Shown: positions 19,062 through 28,452 of the stretch, in pieces
Numbering within the stretch: position 1 is the first letter of the stretch
Layout of the letters: every line of letters begins with the position of its first letter
Origin: CAZVKN01 sp964627035
GTDB lineage: Bacteria > Electryoneota > AABM5-125-24 > Hatepunaeales > Hatepunaeaceae
Reading direction: 5' to 3'
Assembly (NCBI GenBank): GCA_964627035.1
Contig: CAZVKN010000009.1
Coordinates: 1-64,000 of the forward strand
Length of the DNA stretch: 64,000 nt
Notes under the pieces: model-generated
Seen by the model: the letters and a program-made list of their open reading frames with translations, nothing else
The model's database searches: none
What the model was told of the DNA's origin: nothing
Translations under genes and position numbers: made by a program

Positions 19062-20183
19062 ATGAGCAGAAAGTTCGCCTGGTTGGCGATATTGCTAATT
19101 GCAACGGTGATTATCGTCGGATGCGGCGGCGAAAAAACGATCAAAATAGCTGCCATCGCTCCGATGACCGGCTATTCCGCAAAGATGGGTGAAGATCTTT
19201 CCCGCGGTGTTCAGTTGGCTGTTGATGAATGGAACACAAAGGGTGGAGTTCTCGGTCAGCAAATCGAATTGATGATCGAGGACGATAGAGCCGATCCGAA
19301 AGATGCAGTGTCAGTCGCAAACAAAGCTGCATCATACGAGGTTGTCGGTGTTGTCGGGCACTACAATTCATCCTGCACCATCCCCGCTTCCAATATCTAC
19401 AGTGAAAATAACATCATCATGATCACACCGGCATCAACGAACCCAATGGTTACTGATCAGGAGCATCCGGTTGTGTTTCGCACCTGCGGACGTGACGATC
19501 AACAAGGTAAGGTTGAAGCAGACTATAGCACAAAAGTACTCGGCGCAAAGAAGATTGCAGTCCTTCATGATAAAACCACTTACGGTCAGGGACTTGCAGA
19601 TGAGTTCAAGAAAAACCTACCGAGCGATGGGGTCGAAGTTATTCTTTACGAAGGCATCTCGATTGACGATAAGGACTTTTCCGCAGTTCTGACATTAGCA
19701 AAGTCACTTGAACCAGACCTTTTGATGTTTGGTGGGCTTTATTCTCAGGGTGGTCTAATCGTAAAACAGATGCGGTCGCTCGGAATGGAATCTATCTTTC
19801 TATCAGGTGACGGTGTGTATGACTCTGAATTTATCCGTATCGGAGGAGACGCTGCAGAGGGAACTTATGTCAGCTATGCTGTTTCGCCGGACAAGATCCC
19901 AACCGCACAAAAATTCCTAAAAAACTTCCGATCAAGATGGCCCGAGGTCGGACCGTATTCGCTGTTTTCGTACGATGCTGCTAATATCATCCTGAAAGGC
20001 ATCGAACTTGCCAAAAGCACTGATGGGGAAAAGGTAGCAGAGGCAATACACAAGAACAGCTTCGAGGGAGCAATCGGTCATATTGAGTTTGACCACAAAG
20101 GTGATCCTGTCGTATCGCCGTATGTCATGTGGCAGGTTCAGGACGGTAAGTGGGTTCAGTTGGAATGGGATCCTAAAGGTTAG
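19062..20183 (+). CDS. livK: Branched-chain amino acid ABC transporter, binding lipoprotein
   Basis: A 373-residue periplasmic-binding protein of the type I (Leu/Ile/Val) fold. The ATG at 19062 follows GGAGG (19053-19057); the frame extends 17 codons upstream without support. The signal peptide ends in the lipobox IIVGCGG. AAIAPMTGYSAKMGEDLSRG opens the mature domain, and the ligand-site region SSCTIPASNIY lies near residue 100. It captures a branched-chain amino acid or related ligand and delivers it to LivHM. First gene of livKHMGF. Confidence 0.9.
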   Translation: MSRKFAWLAILLIATVIIVGCGGEKTIKIAAIAPMTGYSAKMGEDLSRGVQLAVDEWNTKGGVLGQQIELMIEDDRADPKDAVSVANKAASYEVVGVVGHYNSSCTIPASNIYSENNIIMITPASTNPMVTDQEHPVVFRTCGRDDQQGKVEADYSTKVLGAKKIAVLHDKTTYGQGLADEFKKNLPSDGVEVILYEGISIDDKDFSAVLTLAKSLEPDLLMFGGLYSQGGLIVKQMRSLGMESIFLSGDGVYDSEFIRIGGDAAEGTYVSYAVSPDKIPTAQKFLKNFRSRWPEVGPYSLFSYDAANIILKGIELAKSTDGEKVAEAIHKNSFEGAIGHIEFDHKGDPVVSPYVMWQVQDGKWVQLEWDPKG

Positions 20184-20268
20184 AAGAGTATCTCGCGCAA
20201 TGGCGCAAAGTTTTAAGAATCTGCTGTCAGGTCGCCACACACAGCATTTATTCGTAGTCAAGCCCGAC

Positions 20269-20291
20269 GTCGTGGTTGGGACAACCACGAC
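20269..20291. repeat. GTCGTGGTTG hairpin between livK and livH
   Basis: Perfect 10-base inverted repeat GTCGTGGTTG / CAACCACGAC around GGA. The same element recurs at 44283-44305. Nearby (20223-20236) lies an incomplete copy of the CTGTCAGGTCGCC arm of the composite repeat. Both are inserted inside the liv operon. Confidence 0.6.
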
Positions 20292-20324
20292 TACAAAACT
20301 GCAAAAGGACATTCAGGACACAGC

Positions 20325-21227
20325 TTGTTTCTTCAGCAACTAATTAACGGTTTAACTCTCGGTTGTGTTTATGCTCTGATCGCTCTCGGATACACAATGG
20401 TTTATGGTATCCTTCAGCTGATCAACTTCGCTCACGGCGAAATCTACATGATAGGTGCCTACCTCGGTGTGATTGGGCTGGGGTTGTGGCAATTCCTGGC
20501 TCTACAGGGAGTGGGTCCAGTTCCGTTAATTATATTTCTGTTTCTGTTTGCAGCAATATTTTCAGCCCTGTGGGGGATAACGATTGAACGGTTTGCCTAC
20601 CGACCACTCCGCTCTGCCGGACGGCTTTCTCCACTAATATCCGCACTTGGAATGTCCATCTTCCTCCAAAACTTCGTCATGCTGGCTCAAGGTGCACGTG
20701 AAAAGGTTTTTCCCGATTTGTTTGTCGGTAGCGGATTGGAAATCGGCACAGCACGGATGTCACCGGTTCAGATATTGATATTCGTAACCTCTATTGTCAT
20801 GATGGTCGGACTGACTCTATTGGTTAACCATACCAAAATTGGCGCAGCTATGCGAGCCACCGCTCAGGATAAGATCATGGCGCAGCTATGTGGTATTGAT
20901 GTCAATCATGTAATCGCAATCACCTTCGCCATCGGTTCAGGTCTGGCAGGAATAGCCGGAGTGCTCGTCGCATCATACTACGGCATGATTAATTTTTACA
21001 TTGGATATCAAGCCGGACTGAAAGCCTTTACCGCTGCGGTGTTGGGAGGAATAGGTAACATACCGGGGGCGATGCTTGGAGGATTGATCCTCGGACTGGT
21101 TGAAGCATTCGGTGCGGGTTATATCTCCAGCGAGTACAAGGATGTCTATGCATTCGTGATACTGATTCTGCTGCTTATCTTCAAACCGGGTGGAATACTC
21201 GGCGAGCATGTACCGGAGAAGGTGTGA
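20325..21227 (+). CDS. livH: Branched-chain amino acid ABC transporter permease LivH
   Basis: A 300-residue permease with about eight membrane segments. It reads from a TTG codon, LFLQQLINGLTLGCVYALIALGY, which is the standard LivH opening (start Met inserted). GYTMVYGILQLINFAHGE and the ATPase-contact loop near LAGIAGVLVASYYG are conserved. It forms the heteromeric channel with LivM. The 141-base gap after livK holds repeats, yet orientation and order keep it in the operon. Confidence 0.92.
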   Translation: MFLQQLINGLTLGCVYALIALGYTMVYGILQLINFAHGEIYMIGAYLGVIGLGLWQFLALQGVGPVPLIIFLFLFAAIFSALWGITIERFAYRPLRSAGRLSPLISALGMSIFLQNFVMLAQGAREKVFPDLFVGSGLEIGTARMSPVQILIFVTSIVMMVGLTLLVNHTKIGAAMRATAQDKIMAQLCGIDVNHVIAITFAIGSGLAGIAGVLVASYYGMINFYIGYQAGLKAFTAAVLGGIGNIPGAMLGGLILGLVEAFGAGYISSEYKDVYAFVILILLLIFKPGGILGEHVPEKV

Positions 21228-22387
21228 TGGCTCCTACGAATTACAGGATCGGTCTGCTCAGTACGCTGGTGGTGTTTCTGATTACTATCCCGTTCACCCG
21301 TCCGGTGATTGCAGTGTCGCTGGCAATTGCAGGTGGACTGTTCATGCTGTTCAGCGAAGGCGGACTCGGCGCAAACCTTTTCAGCAAATCAGAGGATGAA
21401 AAGAAGAAGGACAAAGGTGAAGCCAGCCGTCAGACTCTATTCCATCGGATTCAATCTATCTTCCTCGGTTATCCGATTGCTGTCCGGTTCGGAATAGTTT
21501 TGGTGATAGCTGTCCTGCCGTTCGGACTGAACCGTTACACTACTGAAATTGCCACTCTCGGTCTGATATACGTTACCCTTTCAATCGGACTGAATTTTAT
21601 CGTAGGCTTAAGCGGTCTGCTGGCACTTGGATACATTGCATTCTATGCTGTCGGTGCATATACCTATGCGCTACTGAATGTCAACTACGGAGTCAACTTC
21701 TTTCTCGCACTACCGCTCAGCTTTACAACCGGAGCATTAGCGGGAGCACTCGTAGGATTGCCGGTACTGCGACTGCGGGGGGACTATCTCGCAATTGTGA
21801 CACTCGGATTCGGTGAAATCACCCGCATAATACTTAACAACTGGGACGAGCTGACAGCCGGTCCCAACGGCATTATGAATATCGCTCGTCCCGAGCTATT
21901 CGGAGTCAAAGTCGGTACACCACTTGGCTATTATTACATCGCTTTCACACTTGCAATTATTACCATGTTTGTTCAGTATCGGTTAGCAAATTCAAAGGTC
22001 GGTCGAGCCTGGGAAGCTATCCGTGAGGACGAACTTGCAGCCGCTCATACCGGAGTTCCTGTGGTTCGCATGAAAATGCTGGCGATGATGCTCGGTGGTG
22101 CGTGGGCTGGTGTTGCCGGAGCGCTGTTTGCTGCACGGATGACTCATGTTTCACCTGAGAGTTTCACATTCTTAGAGTCGGTTCTTGTGCTGTGCATGGT
22201 CGTACTCGGTGGGATGGGTAGTGTTATCGGTGTAACAGTAGGTGCGATAGTCCTGATTGTAGCTCCTGAGCTATTGAGAGGAATATCAAATTTCAGGATG
22301 CTGGCGTTTGGGCTGCTAATGGTGCTTATGATGCAGTATCGCCGTACGGGACTGATTCCAAGCAAACGGTTGAAAGTCAAGGTTTGA
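21227..22387 (+). CDS. livM: Branched-chain amino acid ABC transporter permease LivM
   Basis: A 386-residue permease. The ATG at 21227 overlaps the livH stop (TGATG). The conserved core begins near residue 95 (GLIYVTLSIGLNFIVGLSGLLALGYIAF is the family signature, here quoted only by its ends GLIYV and GYIAF). Residues 1-90 hold two extra hydrophobic segments and a lysine/glutamate-rich linker, longer than minimal LivM. It ends with basic QYRRTGLIPSKR. Partner of LivH in the inner membrane. Confidence 0.92.
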   Translation: MAPTNYRIGLLSTLVVFLITIPFTRPVIAVSLAIAGGLFMLFSEGGLGANLFSKSEDEKKKDKGEASRQTLFHRIQSIFLGYPIAVRFGIVLVIAVLPFGLNRYTTEIATLGLIYVTLSIGLNFIVGLSGLLALGYIAFYAVGAYTYALLNVNYGVNFFLALPLSFTTGALAGALVGLPVLRLRGDYLAIVTLGFGEITRIILNNWDELTAGPNGIMNIARPELFGVKVGTPLGYYYIAFTLAIITMFVQYRLANSKVGRAWEAIREDELAAAHTGVPVVRMKMLAMMLGGAWAGVAGALFAARMTHVSPESFTFLESVLVLCMVVLGGMGSVIGVTVGAIVLIVAPELLRGISNFRMLAFGLLMVLMMQYRRTGLIPSKRLKVKV

Positions 22388-22637
22388 GAATCTCACGCAA
22401 GGATCGCTAAGTACCGCAAAGCTGCAAAGTAAATTGTTGTATGTGTCATTCTGAACACAGTGAAGAATCTCTCTTATTCGTGTATGTGTGATGATAACAA
22501 GGATCTTCCAATAGTGAAATGGTCGTCGAACACTAAGGATTTCTATTTTAAGACTATCGTCAAAGAAAGCATGGAGGACGCTCACGACTGCTGCCACTGT
22601 ACACAACCTGGAAATCAACTCAGGACTAACTGTATAA
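22388..22637. other. Gap inside the liv operon
   Basis: 250 bases between livM and livG. It has a TCTCACGCAAGGATCGCTAAG-like repeat (22391-22425) and a GTCATTCTGAACACAGTGAAGAATCTCTCT repeat (22445-22474). No gene is seen. Either the operon has its own internal promoter here or repeats have been inserted without breaking it. Confidence 0.45.
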
Positions 22638-23417
22638 ATGTCTCTGCTTGAAATAGATCATCTCAGCCGTTTCTTCGGTGGGGTAAAAGCTGTCAACGAC
22701 ATCTCCTTCAACGTCGAACAGGGCTCCATACACGGGCTGATAGGACCGAACGGATCCGGCAAGACCACTCTGTTCAACTGCCTGACCGGAATCTACAAGC
22801 CGACAGCCGGACAGATCATGTTCAACGGTAAGCGTGTCAGTGGATTGCTGTCACATAAAATTGTTGATCGTGGAATTGCCCGCACTTTTCAGAATCTGAG
22901 GCTGTTCTCCGGTATGACTGCAATGGAGAATGTAATGGTCGGCAGGCATCGTCATCTCTCCAGCGGTATGATCCCGACTATTGTGGGATCGTCCGGTTCG
23001 CGTGATGAGCAGAAACAGGCTGTGGATCGCGCTATTGAGCTGATCGAATTTTGCGGGCTTACCGGTCGTGAGGATGATCTGGCAGGTTCATTGCCTTACG
23101 GTATGCAACGACGGCTTGAAATTGCGCGGGCATTGGCGACAGAACCTCAGCTTATCCTGTTAGACGAACCTGCTGCCGGGATGAATCCTAACGAGGCAGC
23201 ATCACTGAAGGAATTGATTATTAATATCCACAGGCGTGATATTACGGTTTTCCTAATCGAACATAACGTCAGATTGGTTATGGGGTTGTGCGAGCAGGTA
23301 TCGGTCATGGATGTAGGTCGCCTTATCGCCAACGATGTACCGGATAAGATTATCACACATCCGGCGGTAATTGAAGCCTATCTTGGCAGGGAGGATGAAG
23401 ATGAATCCGCTGCTTGA
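22638..23417 (+). CDS. livG: Branched-chain amino acid ABC transporter ATPase LivG
   Basis: A 259-residue ATPase: Walker A GPNGSGKTT, the Q-loop in GIARTFQNLRLF, signature SLPYGMQRRLEIARAL, Walker B LILLDEPAAGMNP and the H-loop LIEHNV. The AAGMNPNE sequence after Walker B is typical of LivG as opposed to LivF. It drives amino acid import as a heterodimer with LivF. Confidence 0.94.
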   Translation: MSLLEIDHLSRFFGGVKAVNDISFNVEQGSIHGLIGPNGSGKTTLFNCLTGIYKPTAGQIMFNGKRVSGLLSHKIVDRGIARTFQNLRLFSGMTAMENVMVGRHRHLSSGMIPTIVGSSGSRDEQKQAVDRAIELIEFCGLTGREDDLAGSLPYGMQRRLEIARALATEPQLILLDEPAAGMNPNEAASLKELIINIHRRDITVFLIEHNVRLVMGLCEQVSVMDVGRLIANDVPDKIITHPAVIEAYLGREDEDESAA

Positions 23418-24111
23418 GGTTAAAGGGTTGCACGTCCGCTATGGCGGTGTAATTGCTGTTAACGGGATTGCATTCACAGTTGGAAAGGGTGAAGTGGTCT
23501 CTATGATCGGTGCAAATGGTGCAGGTAAATCTACCACACTGATGGCGATATCCGGGATCGTCCCTTCGGAAGGTGAGATCACTTTTTCAGGCAATTCGAT
23601 CAATAACCTAACCGCAGTCGCCCGGGTCAAACAGGGAATCATTCAGGCACCAGAGGGGAGACATATTTTTGGCAGGCTGACTGTTCGGGAAAATCTGATG
23701 ATGGGTGCATTTTTGCGAAAAGACAAGCCAGAGATCCTTAAGGATGTGGATCATGTAACATCACTTTTCCCGATTCTTTCCGAGCGCATTGACCAACCCG
23801 GAGGCACGCTATCCGGTGGCGAGCAGCAGATGTTAGCGATTGCCCGAGGACTGATGGGGCGTCCTGAGCTGCTGCTGCTTGACGAACCGTCACTCGGTCT
23901 GTCCCCGATCTATGCGAAGCTCATCTTTAGCGTTGTAGGTCAGTTAGCCAAAGAAGGTCGGTCTATACTACTTGTCGAGCAGAATGCACGTGCTGCCTTA
24001 AAAATTTCCGACAGAGGCTACTGCCTTGAGACCGGACGCATCTTCCTAAGCGGATCCTCCGATGAACTTGCTGAAGATGCACGGGTTAGGGAGGCGTATC
24101 TAGGGGGGTGA
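23401..24111 (+). CDS. livF: Branched-chain amino acid ABC transporter ATPase LivF
   Basis: A 236-residue ATPase. I choose the ATG at 23401, seven bases after GGAGG and inside the end of livG (17-base overlap). Motifs: Walker A GANGAGKST, IIQAPEGRHIFGRLTVRENL (typical of LivF), signature LSGGEQQMLAIARGL, Walker B LLLLDEPSLGLSP, H-switch replaced by LLVEQNA as usual. Last gene of the operon. Confidence 0.94.
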   Translation: MNPLLEVKGLHVRYGGVIAVNGIAFTVGKGEVVSMIGANGAGKSTTLMAISGIVPSEGEITFSGNSINNLTAVARVKQGIIQAPEGRHIFGRLTVRENLMMGAFLRKDKPEILKDVDHVTSLFPILSERIDQPGGTLSGGEQQMLAIARGLMGRPELLLLDEPSLGLSPIYAKLIFSVVGQLAKEGRSILLVEQNARAALKISDRGYCLETGRIFLSGSSDELAEDARVREAYLGG

Positions 24112-24114
24112 TAT

Positions 24115-24180
24115 TGTCACTCTGAACGAAGTGATGAAGCAATCCAATGGTTCAAGTAGGAGATTGCCACACCCGCTTCG
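24115..24180. repeat. GTCACTCTGAACGAAGTG repeat
   Basis: A copy of the GTCATTCTGAACgAAGTGaAG family directly after livF, running into GAGATTGCCACACCCGCTTCGCGG, a second dispersed motif. It separates livF from the convergent DUF5916 gene. Confidence 0.45.
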
Positions 24181-24198
24181 CGGATTCGCAATAACAAC

Positions 24199-26805
24199 TT
24201 ACAACGCCAACCAATAGCTTATCTTCATCAAAATCACATTCGTCGGCTGATTATTGGTCAAATCAGCGGCATCCAACGATGTTGAGAATTCATCCGGATC
24301 AGTCGTATCACTGCGATCTATATCTGTGATTCGCTCATGCTTCCATACTATATAGAATGTGCTTCCCCGCATGAACTCCCACCGCAATACCGCATTGAAA
24401 TTAACCGCTGCATATCGGAAATCGTAATCATCAACATCAAAATCAGGTAGCCCGTCAGGGGGTTCCAAATCATACGAATTAGGACGTTTCAGTTCGCGCG
24501 GATTTGAGTAATCACCAACCGTGATGAACGGTTGAGCGTATAGCTGTAACGATAAATCACGCGTGAACAGGATGTCACTTCGAAGCGTCATATTTACAAT
24601 CCGCTGATCCAGTTCGGCAAAAACATAACTGACCCCACCGATTCCACTACCCGGATTAGCAAAATTCTCCAAGTGCATCACATTGTAATGACGTTGGATA
24701 TTACCGATATACATCGTCAATCGTAGTGCATCCGTTGTATTCCATCTACAGCTTGCATTTGTACTAACACGTGCTCCACCATCGTTATTCCAGTTGCCGC
24801 TAAGATTCAGTTCCAATTGATACCGTTTCCGATAATCCGTATTACCCCCCAACCACGCACTAATCCCAGAAGGTAATCGCATCAATGGACCACGTTCTCC
24901 ATCAAATGTGCGAGTCTCATATTTGGCAACAATTTCACTCTCTGCATTGATACCTGTCCACAACTCCCAATAGTTCTGAAACTGCATCCACGATTCCAAT
25001 CGACCTCCATATTTCTTCGGATATCCTCTGCCGTAAGACCAAATCAACTCACCTGTATCATGGTCGTATCCATCACCTGAACCGTACAACCATCTTCGCC
25101 AGAATCCGGTTTCAAAACTGGCTTGGTTGAAAATTGTGCTTTTACCACTCGGATTGTAATAGTACGAAGCCCAGTAATCAAAATCAATTTCATCGGGTGC
25201 GCTTAAGTATCCGACATCATTAAGGTCAAGATATTTACTCTCCCATCGTCCAATCAATCCGGTTTTGAAATTGCCGTCTAATTTACTAACCTTAAACACT
25301 CCTCCTGTGCCGTAGATTTTTCCGTGAGACAAATCAGGATCAGATTCTGATGGAGCAGGGTCAATGATAGAACCGATAAATGAACCGTGAACATTATACG
25401 CACGATCCATGAAGTTGAAATCAAAATCGGCACCGGTAGTCATTCCATCGCGTGAATCGTAATTGCCGTATTCATCACGATTATCCGGTTTGAATACGGC
25501 TGACTGAGCGAAGTTAATCCGATGTGCTCCATCGTTGAACTCTTTGCCTACTCTCGTGAAGAAGTAGTGTGATGATTGAGTACCGTTTTTGAAGGAGTTG
25601 TGAGCTTGACCTTCGGATGCTATGTCGGTAGAAGCATATAATCCGGCTATTGATATTCCACTCTCAGTTTTGCCGAGCAGTTTTCCAGCGGTGCGGATTC
25701 GCGAGTTCTCATCACCGGTGCCAATTCGGCGGGAATAGAACATATTGAAATCTGGATGCCAAAAGTATTGCGCACCCTCCACGAAGAAGGGTCGTTTTTC
25801 AATGAAATGAGTCTCAAAAGGTGACAGATTCAATTCGGTAGGATCTGCTTCAACTTGTCCAAAGTCAGGTTGAAACGTTGCGCTCAACGTCAGATTCGGA
25901 GTAACTCCCCATTTAAGATCAGCTCCGAAGTTGTCGTAATGGTTGAACTCGCTATCATTGTAAGGATCGGTAGTTCTATGTACAAAATACGGTGTCAGTT
26001 CCAATTGACGAGTTTGAGGAATATCTTTGAGGTTCTTCAATTCGCCAAATCTGCTGACAAATCCACGTTTTTCTTTGTCCCAAACCGTCCAACCGTTGTC
26101 CTTGCCGCGTCCAAACATGAACCGATAGACATTAAGCCCCCAAGTCATATCTTCACTGGGACGATAGCGCAAACACGAGAATGGTATCCGATACTCAATG
26201 TACCAACCGTCCTCATCGGATGAAACTTTTGCTTCCCAGATTCCGTTCCAGTTCGGATCCATATTGCCGTCACCATATACATAACGATCACCCATAACGC
26301 CCGACGGGTTAACCATAAAGTTGTAAGCGGTTGTCCGATCGTAATATGGGTCAATATATACGCCAACGAAATCGGAGTTACTAATCTGATCTCTCCGGCA
26401 CAGTTTATTGGTAACAGTGTTGACATCTTTTTCAAAACATGCTACGGCAACGTACAGTGCTTCGTTATCGTAGGCTATTTTGAATGAAGTCTCTTCAATT
26501 GAGACTTCACCACGATTGGGATCCCATTCACGAAATCCGGTAGCGTTTTCTGCTTTGCTCCATGCTGGATCATCCAATTTGCCGTCAACTTGGATTGTTT
26601 CGTTAATCAATTGGTATGCGTTCAACTCTGGAATTGTCGTTAATCGACCATTGGCAGATATCGGGAATCTCGATCCGTTTCCGTTCGGATTAAAGGTTTG
26701 AGTTACATCTGCAAACAGCATGGAAAAATTAATAATGATAATCAGAATAATAATCTGTAGCGGTGTTATAATTGGAATAAAACGGATAGTATTTTGCATT
26801 TGCAT
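24199..26805 (-). CDS. DUF5916 outer-membrane protein with CBM9-like domain
   Basis: An 868-residue protein from the ATG at 26805 (a second ATG two codons later is equally possible). A long hydrophobic signal (IIILIIIINFSMLFA) leads into a CBM9-like beta-sandwich: TIQVDGKLDDPAWSKAE...FKIAYDNEALYVAVAC. The remaining 600 residues match DUF5916, with alternating aromatic strands and a terminal ISYWLAL that suggest an outer-membrane beta-barrel. Function is not established; carbohydrate or other ligand binding at the surface is possible. No partner gene is adjacent. Confidence 0.8.
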   Translation of the reverse strand: MQMQNTIRFIPIITPLQIIILIIIINFSMLFADVTQTFNPNGNGSRFPISANGRLTTIPELNAYQLINETIQVDGKLDDPAWSKAENATGFREWDPNRGEVSIEETSFKIAYDNEALYVAVACFEKDVNTVTNKLCRRDQISNSDFVGVYIDPYYDRTTAYNFMVNPSGVMGDRYVYGDGNMDPNWNGIWEAKVSSDEDGWYIEYRIPFSCLRYRPSEDMTWGLNVYRFMFGRGKDNGWTVWDKEKRGFVSRFGELKNLKDIPQTRQLELTPYFVHRTTDPYNDSEFNHYDNFGADLKWGVTPNLTLSATFQPDFGQVEADPTELNLSPFETHFIEKRPFFVEGAQYFWHPDFNMFYSRRIGTGDENSRIRTAGKLLGKTESGISIAGLYASTDIASEGQAHNSFKNGTQSSHYFFTRVGKEFNDGAHRINFAQSAVFKPDNRDEYGNYDSRDGMTTGADFDFNFMDRAYNVHGSFIGSIIDPAPSESDPDLSHGKIYGTGGVFKVSKLDGNFKTGLIGRWESKYLDLNDVGYLSAPDEIDFDYWASYYYNPSGKSTIFNQASFETGFWRRWLYGSGDGYDHDTGELIWSYGRGYPKKYGGRLESWMQFQNYWELWTGINAESEIVAKYETRTFDGERGPLMRLPSGISAWLGGNTDYRKRYQLELNLSGNWNNDGGARVSTNASCRWNTTDALRLTMYIGNIQRHYNVMHLENFANPGSGIGGVSYVFAELDQRIVNMTLRSDILFTRDLSLQLYAQPFITVGDYSNPRELKRPNSYDLEPPDGLPDFDVDDYDFRYAAVNFNAVLRWEFMRGSTFYIVWKHERITDIDRSDTTDPDEFSTSLDAADLTNNQPTNVILMKISYWLAL

Positions 26806-27188
26806 TGATATATTTGATGACAATGTGGTGAATTAACAGCTTTCCGATTGAAATGGTAATTGAAGTTGGTCTTGGAAAACGTTTTGGCTTAATTCACATA
26901 AAACGCATCAATTCCGAAATAGTTCCGATAATCAAAATGATCTATTGGGAAATCGCAACTTGACATTTTTATGTGAGAATTAATTCTAACAATCTACAAG
27001 CAATCATGCGTAAATGTCATAACTTTTCCGTCATTCCCATCTTCGAGTCTGTCCGATAGTGAGAAAATGTATCAATTTGTCATTCCGAATCTGATCCGGA
27101 ATCCAGTGATATCAATAGTTTTCTGGATTCCGGATCAAGTCCAGAATGACAACTCAGATGTTGACCTGTTCTATAGATTTTCTGTGTC
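26806..27188. other. Gene-free region with long inverted repeat
   Basis: About 380 bases upstream of the DUF5916 gene. The left 200 bases are AT-rich and featureless apart from the expected promoter. At 27079-27150 TGTCATTCCGA...GATCCGGAATCCAG is mirrored by CTGGATTCCGGATC...CCAGAATGACA around a 16-base loop, the fullest copy of the GTCATTC/GGAATCC repeat family in the window. Confidence 0.6.
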
Positions 27189-28337
27189 TCAATAAATACG
27201 AACAACATTCCCATCTGATGCCCTCGCCGCTCGCACATATTTAATAGTGTTAAGTCTGGTAGGGGGAATACTTATCTCTCTCCCGTTCTTCTCAGTCGTC
27301 ATACTCCTTTCGCTTATAGAGTATCGAACTTTATAACCAACTCCACCCGGCATTAGTTCAGTGCTATTGGCAACAATGAACTCAATCCTGTCACCGTTAG
27401 ATTCAAGGCTCAAGTCCCACTGGGATCTGACTATAGTATCAAACCGATATGCTGAATAATCCTTTGCTTCTAATTCATCGAGAGATTCAGGCTGCCTCAT
27501 TTGGTCTCTTTCGTACCACTGAATTACACTTACCACATCACCAATCGCCGCAATAGCATCTTCTATTGATTCATTTATCAATGTTTCAATATCAAGCTTA
27601 TCAATTTCTCTATTGTCATACAGTATGGTCCAATACCCGTCCTGAAGATCGTAGCTGACCGTGTAGCCATAACCACCCATCATATCTTCTTTGCTCTCAG
27701 CAACAATTGCGATGATGTCCGTGTCGTAAAACTCTAACATGACCTCCCATTGAGCCTGATCTGCGGAATAGAATTCTATATACTGCAATTCATCCAATTC
27801 CTCAAACGATCTTGGAAGTTCACCCACGTCCTGATGATACATCAATATCCCCATCCGGGTACTTCTCATAATTGCTCGGATGTCTTCGATTGATTCGTTA
27901 ATCAGAACATCATTATCAATCAGGTTAATCTGTGTGTCATAGTGATATGTCGTCCATTGTCCATTCAGCATGTCGTAGAGTATCTCGTGACCTAATCCTC
28001 CAATCATTCTGTTTGTACTCATAGCAGTAACAGTTAGCACTTCACGATTTTCAACTTCGATTGCAAAATCCCATTGAGTATAAACAGACGAATCAGTACG
28101 TACGGAATCGTTTTCATTTAAATACTGTAAGTTTTGTAATTGTTTAAACGACTCAGGAGTCTCACCGCAGTCCTGTTCATAATTTCGAATTGCACTTCGT
28201 ATGAAACGTATAGCAGTTCTGGCTTCTTCGATTGCACTAGTTAATGCTTCCTCTGAGTTAGTATCCGAACTGTTATCACAAGATATTGTAGATATTACTA
28301 CAAATAGCAATAAACTTAAAATGATAGTTCTGAGCAT
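27189..28337 (-). CDS. Lipoprotein with three pseudopilin-like repeats
   Basis: A 382-residue protein started at the ATG behind AGGAG (an upstream GTG overlaps that site). The lipobox is ISTISCDN. Three units of about 105 residues follow (roughly 32-140, 141-245, 246-355), each with an INESIEDI-like helix, W/Y-x4-G-x2-P-x-S-x2-EL, an S-QW-x3-LE strand and GG-GY-V-Y. The helix then P-x-S-x2-L-x4-Y pattern recalls the globular part of type II/IV pseudopilins, but without the pilin N terminus. Function unknown; I saw no known homologue. Confidence 0.6.
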   Translation of the reverse strand: MLRTIILSLLLFVVISTISCDNSSDTNSEEALTSAIEEARTAIRFIRSAIRNYEQDCGETPESFKQLQNLQYLNENDSVRTDSSVYTQWDFAIEVENREVLTVTAMSTNRMIGGLGHEILYDMLNGQWTTYHYDTQINLIDNDVLINESIEDIRAIMRSTRMGILMYHQDVGELPRSFEELDELQYIEFYSADQAQWEVMLEFYDTDIIAIVAESKEDMMGGYGYTVSYDLQDGYWTILYDNREIDKLDIETLINESIEDAIAAIGDVVSVIQWYERDQMRQPESLDELEAKDYSAYRFDTIVRSQWDLSLESNGDRIEFIVANSTELMPGGVGYKVRYSISERSMTTEKNGREISIPPTRLNTIKYVRAARASDGNVVRIY

Positions 28338-28400
28338 AATCACTCCTAACTCACGTAATTGAACAGATCACAACGGGGAGTGCGGATATTCCTATCAGCA

Positions 28401-28426
28401 GAGCATGGACACGAATGTCCACGCTC
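28401..28426. repeat. GGACA-GAATGTCC hairpin
   Basis: GAGCATGGACACGAATGTCCACGCTC, an imperfect hairpin; the second copy is at 59206-59229 (AGCAGGGACAGGAATGTCCCTGCT). Confidence 0.55.
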
Positions 28427-28452
28427 CCCTTTCATGTTTTCTTACTTTCTTC

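Noticed and set aside
22316..22618. 100-codon minus-strand frame across the livM-livG gap
   Set aside because: It covers dispersed repeats and the end of livM, with no ribosome site or protein-like composition.
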